Shown here: piece after piece, positions 14,425 through 23,786 of the stretch
Numbering within the stretch: the first letter of the stretch is position 1
How the letters are laid out: every line of letters begins with the position of its first letter
Origin: Paenibacillus glycinis
GTDB lineage: Bacteria > Bacillota > Bacilli > Paenibacillales > Paenibacillaceae
Direction: 5' to 3'
DNA: 64,000 bases
Assembly (NCBI RefSeq): GCF_009909185.1
Contig: NZ_JAAAMV010000001.1
Location: 124,001 to 188,000 of the forward strand
The notes under the pieces: model-generated
What the model was told of the DNA's origin: nothing
Seen by the model: only the letters and a program-made list of their open reading frames with translations
The model's database searches: none
Made by a program: the position numbers and the translations under genes

Positions 14425-16260
14425 GTGCATCGCCCGCTGGAACGCTATCTCATCAGGCCTTTCCTCGACATGCGCCTGCGCAACAAGCTGTTCGTGGCGC
14501 TCGGGCTCGCCTCCGTCGCGCCCCTATTGTTCTTTGCCGTCTATTCCTACGAAACGATGAAGAACGAGCTCAGCCGCCAAATGTACGCCAGCATGGCCAC
14601 GACGACCGACCAGATCGGCGCGAATCTGAAAATGAAGCTGGACTCGTATTCCAAAGTATCCTCCTCGCTCTACCTCGACCGGCGGCTGCGGGACTTCCTG
14701 TCCGCCGACTATACGAACAGCTTTGCGTATATCGACGGCTACGACTACGTCGACGGCGTGTTTCGCAACATGCTCGTCACCAATTCCGACATCACGAGCA
14801 TCGCCGTCTACCTGGACAACCCCACGCTGCCCGTCGACGAGGTCTACATCCGTCGCGCGAACGCGGACGCGAAGCGGTCGCCGTGGTACGAGGCCGCGAA
14901 CAAAGCCTTCGGCAACGTCACCTTCACCCCCATGCCGGCGACCCACCCGACCGACCAGCAGGTGACCCAGGGCGTGCTGGAACGCAAGCCGTCCCGGATC
15001 GTGCTTGCGCGCCTGCTCGACAACGACAGCCTTAACTTTCCGTACGGCATCCTGACGATGGACATTCCGGAGACCGATCTGTACGCCCTCATGGCGAAGG
15101 AGAACCGCAACAAGGACCTGTTCATCGTCTCCGAGCAGGGCGTCATCATCTCCGCCCGGGACAAGGCGAAGCTGAACCATCCGCTCGGCGAATACGTCAA
15201 GGGCGGCCCGGAGCAAGGACGGACGGGCAGTTTCCTCGGCCGGTACGACGACGAGAACGTCTACGTCGTCTACAATGCGATCGAGAACGGCTGGAAGGTC
15301 GTCTCGATCGTCTCCTACGACAGCCTGCTCAGCAACGTCAAACGGGCGTTCTCCCGCCTGCTCACGATCGCGATCGTTTGCGTCCTCCTCGCGATCGTGC
15401 TGATCTACGTCGCCGCCCGGATGTTTACCAAGCGCATCGAGAAGCTGCTGCAGATCACGCGCCGGATCGAGCGCGAGGACTTCGACGTGCAGGCCGGCTC
15501 CGTCTCGCAGGACGAGGTCGGCCGGCTGATGTTCGCCATGACGAAAATGGCGGGCCGCATGAAGGCGCTCATCAACGAGGTCTACAAGAAAGAGATCGCC
15601 AAGAAGGAAGCCGAGATGAACATGCTGCAGGCGCAGATCAACCCGCATTTCCTGTACAATACGCTGGCATCCATCTCCGCGCTCGCCATGCGGAACCATG
15701 ACGACCGCATTCAGTCGATGGTCACGCATCTCGCCAAGTTCTACCGCATCTCGCTCAACAAGGGCAAGACGATCGTGAGCCTCGGCGAAGAACTCCGGCT
15801 GACGAATTCCTACGTCGCGATCCAACAGCTCCGGTTCAACGGGCTGCTGCATTTGCATTATGCGGTCGACGAAGCCGCGCTGCCTTATCCGGTCGTCAAG
15901 CTCGTGCTCCAGCCGTTCATCGAGAACGCCATCAACCATGCCGTCTGGGACGATGATGCCGGCATCGCGATCATCATCAAGGCCCGGATCGAAGACGACA
16001 CGCTCGTGCTGGAGGTCATCGACGACGGCATGGGCATGCGCCCGGAGACGCTGGCCCGCATCCGGAGCAGCGCGGCGGACGACGCGGCCGGCGGCGCGAC
16101 GGTCGGCGCGACGGGCGGCGCGACGGGCGGATACGGGATCCGCAACGTCGACCGCCGCATCAAGATGACGTTCGGGGACGCGTACGGCGTGCGGATCTAC
16201 AGCCGGTTCGGTATCGGCACGACGGTCCAGCTGCGGGTGCCGCTCAGCGGCCCGCTGTAG
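14425..16260 (+). CDS. YesM-type sensor histidine kinase
   Basis: This 611-residue membrane kinase starts at a GTG with GGAGG upstream, 20 bases after the regulator. One N-terminal helix (LFVALGLASVAPLLFFAVYS), an extracellular dCache-like sensor of about 260 residues, a second helix (LTIAIVCVLLAIVLIYVAAR) and a HAMP domain follow in order. The His-kinase motif is QAQINPHFLYNTLASI, and the ATPase has N (FIENAINHAVWD) and G (DDGMGM) boxes. An Ala/Gly/Thr repeat stretch (GGATVGATGGATGG, about residues 551-564) is inserted in the ATP lid just before YGIRNVDRRI. The ligand is probably a sugar, possibly via the binding protein. Confidence 0.9.
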   Translation: MHRPLERYLIRPFLDMRLRNKLFVALGLASVAPLLFFAVYSYETMKNELSRQMYASMATTTDQIGANLKMKLDSYSKVSSSLYLDRRLRDFLSADYTNSFAYIDGYDYVDGVFRNMLVTNSDITSIAVYLDNPTLPVDEVYIRRANADAKRSPWYEAANKAFGNVTFTPMPATHPTDQQVTQGVLERKPSRIVLARLLDNDSLNFPYGILTMDIPETDLYALMAKENRNKDLFIVSEQGVIISARDKAKLNHPLGEYVKGGPEQGRTGSFLGRYDDENVYVVYNAIENGWKVVSIVSYDSLLSNVKRAFSRLLTIAIVCVLLAIVLIYVAARMFTKRIEKLLQITRRIEREDFDVQAGSVSQDEVGRLMFAMTKMAGRMKALINEVYKKEIAKKEAEMNMLQAQINPHFLYNTLASISALAMRNHDDRIQSMVTHLAKFYRISLNKGKTIVSLGEELRLTNSYVAIQQLRFNGLLHLHYAVDEAALPYPVVKLVLQPFIENAINHAVWDDDAGIAIIIKARIEDDTLVLEVIDDGMGMRPETLARIRSSAADDAAGGATVGATGGATGGYGIRNVDRRIKMTFGDAYGVRIYSRFGIGTTVQLRVPLSGPL

Positions 16261-16379
16261 AGGCCCGCTGTAGAAGCCCTCTGCCAGTGAGCGCCATCGC
16301 TATGGTCAACCTTGAACAAGCCGGACGGAGGCTGGATGAACATGGCCCGACGCGGCCGGATATCCGATCCGCGCGCGAC

Positions 16380-16423
16380 ACGGCAAGTAACCCGGAGGCG
16401 TTTGCCCCCGGGTTACTTGCCGT
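16380..16423. terminator. Perfect 16-bp hairpin between convergent genes
   Basis: ACGGCAAGTAACCCGG at 16380-16395 pairs fully with its complement at 16408-16423 across a 12-base loop. It lies between the plus-strand kinase and the minus-strand secreted hydrolase, 120 bases after the kinase stop. There is no clear T-run on either strand, so it may work as a bidirectional hairpin or with Rho. The remaining 300 bases of this gap (16261-16560) show nothing else. Confidence 0.65.
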
Positions 16424-16560
16424 GCTTCCGGCTGGGTCGCGGCATGCTTGCCGTTGCGACTCGCCGCATGCATTTTGATGCGATTCCATGCAGCGTACAA
16501 TTTACATGCTTCCGGTTCTTGTCCCGGACCGGCGATGTCTAACGGCAGCCGGGCGCGGGG

Positions 16561-19500
16561 TTAATGCCCGTTTTTCTTGTCCGGCTCCAGGCGGAACAGC
16601 TTCGACTCCGTGCCCTCGAGCTGGACCGCCAGCTGGCCGGCAACGCTCGAAACGGCATTCGTCCACAGGTCGGTTACCTTGTAGGCCGCGCCTGCCTTCA
16701 GACCGGCTCTCGCGAGATCGATCGTCTTGGCGGCCGGCGACTTATCGTAGTTGAACACGGCCAGGTAATACGCGTCCTTGTCCTTCAGGACGAACGTTTC
16801 CGCCGCTTTCGCGCCCGTATTGCCTTCGAGCGGCCGGAACGCTTCGCCCTTCTTGGCAAGCGCGAGCACGGTCTTGTTCGTCAGCAGCGTCTTCATGTAT
16901 TCCTGCGCGCGCTGATCGTGCATGTCGTCGGAGTTCAGGAACACGGTGCCCGAGATGACCGCGGAATTGACCCTCGATCGCGCTTCCGTCAGCGAACCCG
17001 CTCGGCTCAGCGCCATGTGGTCGGGGTCCGTGTACGAATAGATCGTCCCGTTCTGCCACCAGCCGTAGGTCAGCGCGTTAAGCTCGAATTCCGTATCGGA
17101 GATGCTGCCGAACGTATCGGTCGCGATCCGGCGGCTATGCGCGTATTGGCTCGGGAACAGCGGCGCGATCGACTCGCTGATGAACATCTGGTCCGCGACC
17201 AGCTTGTCGACATACCCCATGCCTTGATTGTACGCCTGCGTGCCCGTTTGAACCTTCGGATCGAAGTGACGCCCTTCCAGCGCGCCATGCGTCAAGAAGT
17301 CCAGCTTGATGTATTCGAACCCGAGCTTCTTGAATTTCTTGAGGTAATAATCCATCCGCTGCTTGGCGCCCGGATGCGTCGGGTCGACGGCATATGCCCC
17401 ATCGAGCTTCGGCAGCAGCTTGCCGTTCTCGTCCCGCAAGAGAATGTCCCCGTACTTATACGTCGCGGAGCCTTCTACCGGCTGGTCCATATTATCGCCC
17501 CAATAGACGAACGGTCCCCAGTAGATGCCCGCCTTCTGCCCGTTGCGCTTGATCGTCGCGACCGCGTCCGCAAGCTGCGCGTCGGACAAATTGTCCCAAT
17601 ACGAATCCATGTTCACGTAAGTCGTGCCGTCGTTGTTGAAGCCTTGCTTTTGCAGGCTTGCTTTGATGAAATTCGAGGTGTCGATGACGTCCTGGAACGT
17701 CAGCCTGCTCTCGTAGGCGCCCCAGCTGTTCCAGCCCACCGGCACGCCGTCCGGCACGCGCTTGCCGAATTCAAGCGGCGGCGCGATCACGGCGTTCGCC
17801 CGGCCGTACGCCTCCATGCCCGCGCGGTAATCGTCGTAGAACCCGACGAATACCGTCGGAGACTGAAGCCGCGACCCGGTGACCGTGCCGTGCGGCTGCG
17901 AATCATGCGTCTTGGCGGAAGAAGCGCCGCCGTAGACCTCGAGCGCGTTCAGCTTGTTGGCGCCGCCCGCGAAACGGATGCCGGTCTTCCACGTATCGTG
18001 CGTCACGGAGCCGACGATCAGCCCGCTGCGGGTCGCATTGTCATAGACCGCCGATACTTCGTAGCTCGTGTCGGCGGCATTGATCGGCACCGCCTGGTGG
18101 CGGATCCACATGTCGTTGTCGTACGGCACGGACAATACCCGGCCGTCCGCGACGACCCCGACGTCCACGCCCCCGTTCGTGTTCGTGACCAGCGGCGCGA
18201 AATAATTCGCGCTGACCGGCGCGGCGGCGGTAGCTTCCGTGCTGGTGAGGAAGAACGGCGAATCGGCGTAGAAGCTGTACGTCTGCGTCAGGTCAGGCTG
18301 GCCGTCCTGCTTGTTGACGATCTTGAGCGAGATTCCTTTGCCGAACCCGTCCTTGATCGGCTTGACGTCGTTCATCGCGAAGCCGTGCGCGCCGTAGCAG
18401 CTGCTGGCCTGGTCGCCGAATTTGCTGTAAACGCCGGTTGCGACCGTCTTGCCGTTCCAGGCATAGGATGCCATGCCGGACTTGAGATCGAACGTGACCT
18501 TGTACTGTCCGTTATCGACGACCACGGCGTCGGCAAATTGCTTCACCGAGACGGACTGGATCGTCTTGCTCAATACGGATGTCCCCGGCTCCGCAGGGGT
18601 CGCTTGCGCCCGCTCGCACGGCTGGATCGCATGGCCGTCGTCGACCGTGACGACGAGCTTGTCGAAGTCCGGCGAGTAACCGCCGCCGTCGGAGAACAGA
18701 ATCGAATTGCCGCCTGCGTTCAGCGGGGCGGCGAACGAATACGTCCCCGTCGTGTTCCAGTCCGCCGTGGCCGGGAACAGGATGTTCTGCGGCGGCGCGC
18801 CGTTCACGCTGACATCCGCCGCGCGCGGATCGCCGGAGATATAATGGACCGTCACCGTATAGCTTCCCGCGGCCGGAGCCTGGATGCCGTTGAATTGCAG
18901 CGAAGCGCCTTGATAGAGATTGCCGACCTTCTGCCCGCCCGAGCAGCCGCCGCATTCCGCGATCTTCGCGTTGCCGCTCAGCGCGTTGGCGGGCGATTCG
19001 GCTTCGTAGCCGGACGCCAGCGGCGCGATCGCGATTCGGTCGATGTCCGGCGAATATTGCCCGCCGTCCGAGAACAGGATCGCGTTCTCGCCTTTGCTCA
19101 GCGCGACCGTTATCGTCATGCTGCCGACCGTGTCCCAATCCGCCGTTTTATCGAAATCGACATGCCGGGCCGCGCCTCCGTTGACCGAGATGTCGGCGCT
19201 GCGCGGATCGCCGGAGATGTAATCGACGGTCAGCTTGTAATCGCCGGCTGCCGGCGCCGCGACATGGTTGAATTGCAGCGTCGCGCCCTGATAGAGATCG
19301 CCGACCTTCTGCCCGCCCGAGCAGCCGCCGCAATCGCCGACCTTCGCATTGCCGGTCAGGACGTTCCCCGGCGCTTCGGCCTCGTACCCGTCGGAGGCGG
19401 GCGCAATGGCGATCTTGTCGATATCGGGCGCATATCCGCCCCCGTCGGAGATCTCGATGGCGTTGCCGCCCTGCGCCAGCGTCATGCGGATGGTTTTGGC

Positions 19501-19914
19501 GCCGAGCGTGTCCCAGTCGGCGGTTTTATCGAATTCGTAATGCACCGGCGCGCCGTCGTTCACGCGAATATCGGCTCCCCGGGGGTCCCCGGACAGGTAG
19601 GCGAACGTCACGTCGTACTGGCCGGCATCCGGAACGGATACGTCCGCGAACCGCAGGCTGCTGCCTTGGTACAGGCCGCCGATTTTCTTGCCCCCCGAAC
19701 AGGCGGCGCAGTCCGCCGCGGAAGCATTGCCGGTCAGCGCGTTGCCTTCCGCCTCGGCCTCGTAGCTGACCGGCGAATCGTCCGCGGCCGCCTGTCGGAC
19801 GACCGCAGGCGAGCTTGCCGTCTCGGAAGGATCGGCATTGGATAGCGGCGCTGCGCCATAACCGATGCTGCCGGCCAGCAGGCAGATCGCCGCAATCCTC
19901 GAAAGCGTTCTCAT
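16561..19914 (-). CDS. Secreted clan GH-D hydrolase with three carbohydrate-binding modules
   Basis: This 1117-residue exported enzyme has a signal peptide (RTLSRIAAICLLAGSIGYGA, cut after about residue 27). Three tandem beta-sandwich modules of about 122 residues follow (51-172, 177-298, 303-424), of CBM6/CBM35 type. Each has a C-x-x-CSGG motif and SGDPR. The catalytic part from about residue 430 mirrors the cytoplasmic paralogue: PVGWNSWGAYE, nucleophile motif FEYIKLDFLTHG and acid/base motif RIATDTFGSISD. The start at 19914 has GAGAGGAGAAG upstream. It is probably a cell-surface or free alpha-galactosidase-like enzyme that trims a polymer. Its product could feed the adjacent transporter. 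It has its own transcription unit. Confidence 0.85.
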   Translation of the reverse strand: MRTLSRIAAICLLAGSIGYGAAPLSNADPSETASSPAVVRQAAADDSPVSYEAEAEGNALTGNASAADCAACSGGKKIGGLYQGSSLRFADVSVPDAGQYDVTFAYLSGDPRGADIRVNDGAPVHYEFDKTADWDTLGAKTIRMTLAQGGNAIEISDGGGYAPDIDKIAIAPASDGYEAEAPGNVLTGNAKVGDCGGCSGGQKVGDLYQGATLQFNHVAAPAAGDYKLTVDYISGDPRSADISVNGGAARHVDFDKTADWDTVGSMTITVALSKGENAILFSDGGQYSPDIDRIAIAPLASGYEAESPANALSGNAKIAECGGCSGGQKVGNLYQGASLQFNGIQAPAAGSYTVTVHYISGDPRAADVSVNGAPPQNILFPATADWNTTGTYSFAAPLNAGGNSILFSDGGGYSPDFDKLVVTVDDGHAIQPCERAQATPAEPGTSVLSKTIQSVSVKQFADAVVVDNGQYKVTFDLKSGMASYAWNGKTVATGVYSKFGDQASSCYGAHGFAMNDVKPIKDGFGKGISLKIVNKQDGQPDLTQTYSFYADSPFFLTSTEATAAAPVSANYFAPLVTNTNGGVDVGVVADGRVLSVPYDNDMWIRHQAVPINAADTSYEVSAVYDNATRSGLIVGSVTHDTWKTGIRFAGGANKLNALEVYGGASSAKTHDSQPHGTVTGSRLQSPTVFVGFYDDYRAGMEAYGRANAVIAPPLEFGKRVPDGVPVGWNSWGAYESRLTFQDVIDTSNFIKASLQKQGFNNDGTTYVNMDSYWDNLSDAQLADAVATIKRNGQKAGIYWGPFVYWGDNMDQPVEGSATYKYGDILLRDENGKLLPKLDGAYAVDPTHPGAKQRMDYYLKKFKKLGFEYIKLDFLTHGALEGRHFDPKVQTGTQAYNQGMGYVDKLVADQMFISESIAPLFPSQYAHSRRIATDTFGSISDTEFELNALTYGWWQNGTIYSYTDPDHMALSRAGSLTEARSRVNSAVISGTVFLNSDDMHDQRAQEYMKTLLTNKTVLALAKKGEAFRPLEGNTGAKAAETFVLKDKDAYYLAVFNYDKSPAAKTIDLARAGLKAGAAYKVTDLWTNAVSSVAGQLAVQLEGTESKLFRLEPDKKNGH
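18643..19764 (-). repeat. Three tandem copies of a carbohydrate-binding module sequence
   Basis: Segments 19399-19764, 19021-19386 and 18643-19008 encode homologous modules of about 122 residues separated by four-residue linkers. Shared landmarks are YEAE, LTGNA/LSGNA, C-x-x-CSGGxKxGxLYQG, SGDPR, TADW and SDGGxYxPDxD. They arose by duplication within the gene. Copies 2 and 3 are closer to each other than to copy 1. Confidence 0.85.
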
Positions 19915-20025
19915 GATTAACTTCTCCTCTCGCTTAAACGATGATATGAGGTACATGTCTCACTCTAATCGAGAGAATCGCGGCGTTCCATACAAGAATG
20001 CATCAAAATATGCCGGAAACGAACC

Positions 20026-20054
20026 GAAAAAAGGCCCGCTGCGCGAGCGGACCC
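20026..20054 (-). terminator. Intrinsic terminator after the ElaA-like GNAT gene
   Basis: On the minus strand GGTCCGCT-cgcgc-AGCGGGCC is followed by six T. It lies about 70 bases downstream of the GNAT stop at 20125. Confidence 0.8.
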
Positions 20055-20124
20055 CTGAACTTATTAAATGGAGCGGCAACGCGCCGTCCGTAACTGTAAC
20101 CATGTAACCGCATCCTGCCTGCCG

Positions 20125-20562
20125 TTATAGGCGCTTGCGCATATTGACATGCGGAATGCCGGCATCGAGGAATACGCCGCCCGGCTCCGTCTCGTAGCCC
20201 AGCTTATGATAGAAGCCTTCCGCCGTTACCTGCGCGCCCAGCACGGCCGCCGAGTAGCCCGCCGCTTTGGCGTCGGCTTCCATGACCTCGAGCAGCTTTC
20301 TGCCCACGCCGGTTCCCCGGTAAGGCAGCAGCACGGCGATCCGCTGCAGCTTCGCGGTTCCGGGCTCGTATTCCTTCCATCTGCCGGCGGCAATCGCCTT
20401 CTCGCCGTCCTTGACCACGAAATGATGGCAGGATGCCGGCGTGTCGTCGTAAGCGTCCCGCTCTTCCTCGACCGGCACCTTCTGCTCATCCACGAACACC
20501 GTAAAGCGCACTTCGATGGCTTGTTCCAGCAAGTCTTGCGTCGTTACTTTCAAGTATTCCAC
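20125..20562 (-). CDS. GNAT family N-acetyltransferase (YjcF/ElaA-like)
   Basis: This 145-residue protein has the hallmark RFTVFVDEQKVPVEEERDAYDD near the N-terminus (AIEVRFTVFVDEQKVP). It also has the acetyl-CoA loop RIAVLLPYRGTGVGRKLLEV and the C-terminal FYHKLGYETEPGGVFLDAGI. The set is characteristic of the YjcF/ElaA branch. The start is a GTG with AGAGGT upstream. The acyl acceptor is unknown. It follows the HelD gene by 46 bases on the same strand, so the two could share a transcript. Confidence 0.85.
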   Translation of the reverse strand: MEYLKVTTQDLLEQAIEVRFTVFVDEQKVPVEEERDAYDDTPASCHHFVVKDGEKAIAAGRWKEYEPGTAKLQRIAVLLPYRGTGVGRKLLEVMEADAKAAGYSAAVLGAQVTAEGFYHKLGYETEPGGVFLDAGIPHVNMRKRL

Positions 20563-20608
20563 TTCGAATGACCTCTTTCTTCTTATAGGGATGCATAAGT
20601 TCGTTCGT

Positions 20609-23008
20609 CTAGGAGTTCGTCTGCATGTCCGCCGCTTGCTGCGCCTGTTCGAAGTACGCCTCGACCGGCCCTTTCAGGAACGGGCCCGCGCTGCCGAGCG
20701 CGAACAAGTGCAGCTCGTGCATGGCGCGCGTGCAGACCGTGTAAAACAATCGGCGGTCGGTTTCCTTGCCGTAGCCCGAGGGCGAGCCGGAAGCGTCGTA
20801 GACGAGCACGGCATCGAATTCGACGCCCTTGGCCAAATACGACGGAATGACGACGACGCCCGGTTCGAACGTGGACGTCTCGGATTCCACGAGCCGCAGC
20901 GGCACGCCGTCCCGCAACGCTTCGTAGACCGCCCTGCTTTGAGAAGCGGTTTTGCAAATGACCGCGATCGTGCGGTTCCCCTGCGACGCCAGCTGTCTCA
21001 GCCTTTCGCCGATCATGCCCTCCAGCGCGTCCGCGTCCGCGGCGACGGTCAACGTCGGCTTGTCGCCGTCCCGGTTGAAGGGCTCGATCTCGCTGCCGCC
21101 GGGAATCAGCATGCTCGTAAACTCCACGATCGGCCGCGTGGAGCGATAGCTCTGCTTCAGGACGATCGTCTCCGTCTCCTCGGCCGCGTAGAGCGAAGCA
21201 AGCGCCGTAAAGCCCGTGCTCTCGCCCGTGTCCGCATGCGCCTGAATCGATTGATTGAGGTCTCCGAGCGCCGTGATGCGGCTGAACGGGAACAACCGCT
21301 GCAAGTACGCGAATTGGAACGCGGTGTAATCCTGCGCCTCGTCGATCAGCACATGCCGCACGGACGTATTGGTCTGGAAGCCCCGAAGCCGCTCCACGAC
21401 GTACAGGAAAGGCGTCGCGTCCTCGTACGCCATTCTCTTGACGAGCAGCCGGTCGATCGTATCCTTGCAGATCGCCTCCCAATGCTCCGGAAGCTCGATG
21501 CCCGCTTGGGACGCCGCGCGCGCGGCCATGTCCGAATCCAGGAACAGCTTGAGAAACGTCGAGCGCACGTCGACGAAGGTCAGCCGCTTGATCCGCGCGC
21601 GAACCGGCTTCACCGCCTCCATCACGACATATTGGCCCAGCAGCTCGCGCTCGCGGTCATAATCGTCGAAGGATTCGTCCTTGAACTTCCGGTTCTGGCG
21701 CCTTATCGTCTGGTACGCTTTCAGATACGTTTCTTTGTCCAATAGGTCGACAGCCGCGTCCACCCAGTCTTCCTTGAGCGCGGCTTTCTGGCGCTCCTTC
21801 AACTGCCCGAGCAGCCACTCCGCCGTCAAGCGCATCCGGTTAGGCACCGCGATCGTGCGGTCCAGCCCGTAGAAATACGCGCCGATCGCCTCGCCGGCGA
21901 CGAGAACCTCTTCGCGGAATCGCACGTCCCGAAAGACGATTCCTTCGCCGCCCAGTACCCCGAGATAGCCGTCGATCAGCCGCACGAAGCCCATCGTCGC
22001 TTTATACCGGATACCCGACATCCGGGATTCGTAGCCGGGCTCCAGCTCGGCTCTGAGCGCGTATTCCAGCTGGGCGTACGGATTCTCCAGCTTGAAGGAA
22101 TGCCCCAGGCGCGCGGCCAGATAATCCTGGAACGTCGTCTGCTGCATGTTCTCTTCGCCCAGCTCCGGGAGCACCGTGGAGACGTAGCTGTTGAACATCG
22201 GATTCGGCGAGAACAACACGATTTGATCGGCGCTCAGCGTGCCTCTGAAGCGGTACAGCAAATAAGCCACGCGCTGCAGCGCCGCGGACGTCTTGCCGCT
22301 GCCCGCCGCGCCTTGCACGAGCAGCAGGCGGCTCCGTTCATTGCGGATGATGCGGTTCTGTTCCCGTTGGATCGTGCCGACGATGCTGCGCATCTGAGCG
22401 TCGGAATGCCTGCCCAGCACTTCCTGCAGCAGCTTGTCGCCGATAGTGACGCCGGTATCGAACAGGCTGACGATCTCGCCTTCCCGGATCACGAACTGCC
22501 GTTTGAGCCGCAGCTCGCCTTCGATGCGGCCCGACGGCGTTTGCAGCTCGGCCGGACCCGGCGGATAGTCGTAATACAGGCTGGCGATCGGCGCCCGCCA
22601 ATCGTAGATCAGGTAATTCTCGTCCGCTTTGTCCCGCAGCGACGCGATGCCGAGATAGACCTGGTCCGCCGCCGTTTCGCCGTTCTCCAGAAAATCGATG
22701 CGTCCGAAATACGGCGAGGATCTCAGCTTGCGCAGCGTGCGCAGCTGCCGAGCGGCATGGCGGTGCGTGCGTTCCCGCTCCGACAGGATTTCCGCCTGCT
22801 GCTTGAGGCTCGCGAACGTCTCGGCCATCTCGGCCGAATCTTCGAAATTGACGGTCACGTCGTCCCAAAAGTTTTTGCGGATGTCGACCATTTCCGAATG
22901 CGCATCGGACGTTTCCAGCTCAAGCGCCTCGATACGCCGTTCGACCTGCTCGACGACCTCGTCGACGCGCTGCTGCTCGACAAGCCACTCCGGTTCTCTC
23001 TCGCTCAC
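20609..23008 (-). CDS. helD: HelD-type RNA polymerase-recycling helicase (copy 1)
   Basis: This 799-residue UvrD/Rep-like superfamily 1 ATPase has an N-terminal antiparallel coiled coil (about residues 1-95) as in HelD, which binds RNA polymerase and frees stalled complexes. After it come SPYFGRIDF and YDWRAPIASLYYDYP, both HelD signatures. Walker A is QGAAGSGKTSAALQR (about residue 236). Walker B/motif II is VLIDEAQDYTAFQ, and the C-terminal motifs include LKQSYRSTRPI. It starts at GTG with AAAGGGTGG upstream. A second HelD lies at 31.9-34.0 kb. Confidence 0.88.
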   Translation of the reverse strand: MSEREPEWLVEQQRVDEVVEQVERRIEALELETSDAHSEMVDIRKNFWDDVTVNFEDSAEMAETFASLKQQAEILSERERTHRHAARQLRTLRKLRSSPYFGRIDFLENGETAADQVYLGIASLRDKADENYLIYDWRAPIASLYYDYPPGPAELQTPSGRIEGELRLKRQFVIREGEIVSLFDTGVTIGDKLLQEVLGRHSDAQMRSIVGTIQREQNRIIRNERSRLLLVQGAAGSGKTSAALQRVAYLLYRFRGTLSADQIVLFSPNPMFNSYVSTVLPELGEENMQQTTFQDYLAARLGHSFKLENPYAQLEYALRAELEPGYESRMSGIRYKATMGFVRLIDGYLGVLGGEGIVFRDVRFREEVLVAGEAIGAYFYGLDRTIAVPNRMRLTAEWLLGQLKERQKAALKEDWVDAAVDLLDKETYLKAYQTIRRQNRKFKDESFDDYDRERELLGQYVVMEAVKPVRARIKRLTFVDVRSTFLKLFLDSDMAARAASQAGIELPEHWEAICKDTIDRLLVKRMAYEDATPFLYVVERLRGFQTNTSVRHVLIDEAQDYTAFQFAYLQRLFPFSRITALGDLNQSIQAHADTGESTGFTALASLYAAEETETIVLKQSYRSTRPIVEFTSMLIPGGSEIEPFNRDGDKPTLTVAADADALEGMIGERLRQLASQGNRTIAVICKTASQSRAVYEALRDGVPLRLVESETSTFEPGVVVIPSYLAKGVEFDAVLVYDASGSPSGYGKETDRRLFYTVCTRAMHELHLFALGSAGPFLKGPVEAYFEQAQQAADMQTNS

Positions 23009-23129
23009 CCTAAACCACCCTTTCCTAATGTCGCCAGCGCGAAAATCGCTATGTATACATACGACTCCCCTTCAACCATCGTGCATGAAGACCGAGGGGA
23101 CCGAAGGGGAGCCTGTGCACCGCTTATGA

Positions 23130-23786
23130 TTACGCGTTTACTTTGTCGTGCCCGAACGTTATCGCGGCCTGTTTGGCTTCTTCGATCGCTTTGGCTTTGA
23201 TTTCTTCCGCTTTGTCCGACATGGCGGCCATGCCTTCGCAGAAAACATGCTTGAAGTCGGTAATGCCGAAGAACTGCATGATGCTCGCCAAATGATTATG
23301 GCTGAAGTTCATGCCCGTGGCCGGACCTTCTGAATATATACCGCCGCTTGCTTGAATATGAATCGCCGATTTGCCCGGCAGCAGCCCGACAGGGCCGTTC
23401 GACGTGTATTTGAACGTTTTGCCCGCGACGCAGATGGAGTCGATGTACGCCTTCATGATCGGCGGATACGAGAAGTTCCACATCGGGTTCACGAACACGT
23501 ATTTGTCGCCGCCGACGAATTCGTCGGCGATCGCGCCCAGACGGCCCACCTTCGACTGCTCCCCGGCCGACAGATCCGAGAACTGTCCGCCGGTCTGAAG
23601 CTTGCCCCAGCCGCTGAAGACATCGGCGTCGATATGCGGAATGTCCATCTCGTACAAATCCAGATGCTTGATCTCATCCTGCGGATGAGACGCGCGGTAA
23701 GCATCGATGAACGCTTGTCCGACTGCCATGCTGTATGACTTGGCGTGATCATGCGGATGCGCGGTAATGTAGAGTACTTTCGCCAT
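23130..23786 (-). CDS. azoR: FMN-dependent NADH-azoreductase
   Basis: This 218-residue flavodoxin-like quinone/azo reductase has the FMN phosphate loop [20 protein letters not shown] at the N-terminus. It also has [20 protein letters not shown] (the azoreductase signature P-M-W/Y-N) and [20 protein letters not shown]. It acts in the cytoplasm, reducing quinones and azo compounds by two electrons, and probably protects against electrophile stress. The ATG at 23784-23786 fits the family start. The ribosome site is weak (AGGCAGGG about 12 bases away). The frame upstream is open for 80 codons but is not family-like. Confidence 0.9.
   Translation of the reverse strand: MAKVLYITAHPHDHAKSYSMAVGQAFIDAYRASHPQDEIKHLDLYEMDIPHIDADVFSGWGKLQTGGQFSDLSAGEQSKVGRLGAIADEFVGGDKYVFVNPMWNFSYPPIMKAYIDSICVAGKTFKYTSNGPVGLLPGKSAIHIQASGGIYSEGPATGMNFSHNHLASIMQFFGITDFKHVFCEGMAAMSDKAEEIKAKAIEEAKQAAITFGHDKVNA

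Noticed and set aside
16564-19845. A 1093-codon plus-strand frame opposite the secreted hydrolase.
   Set aside because: It mirrors the repeats of the real gene on the other strand, has no ribosome site and no recognisable domain.
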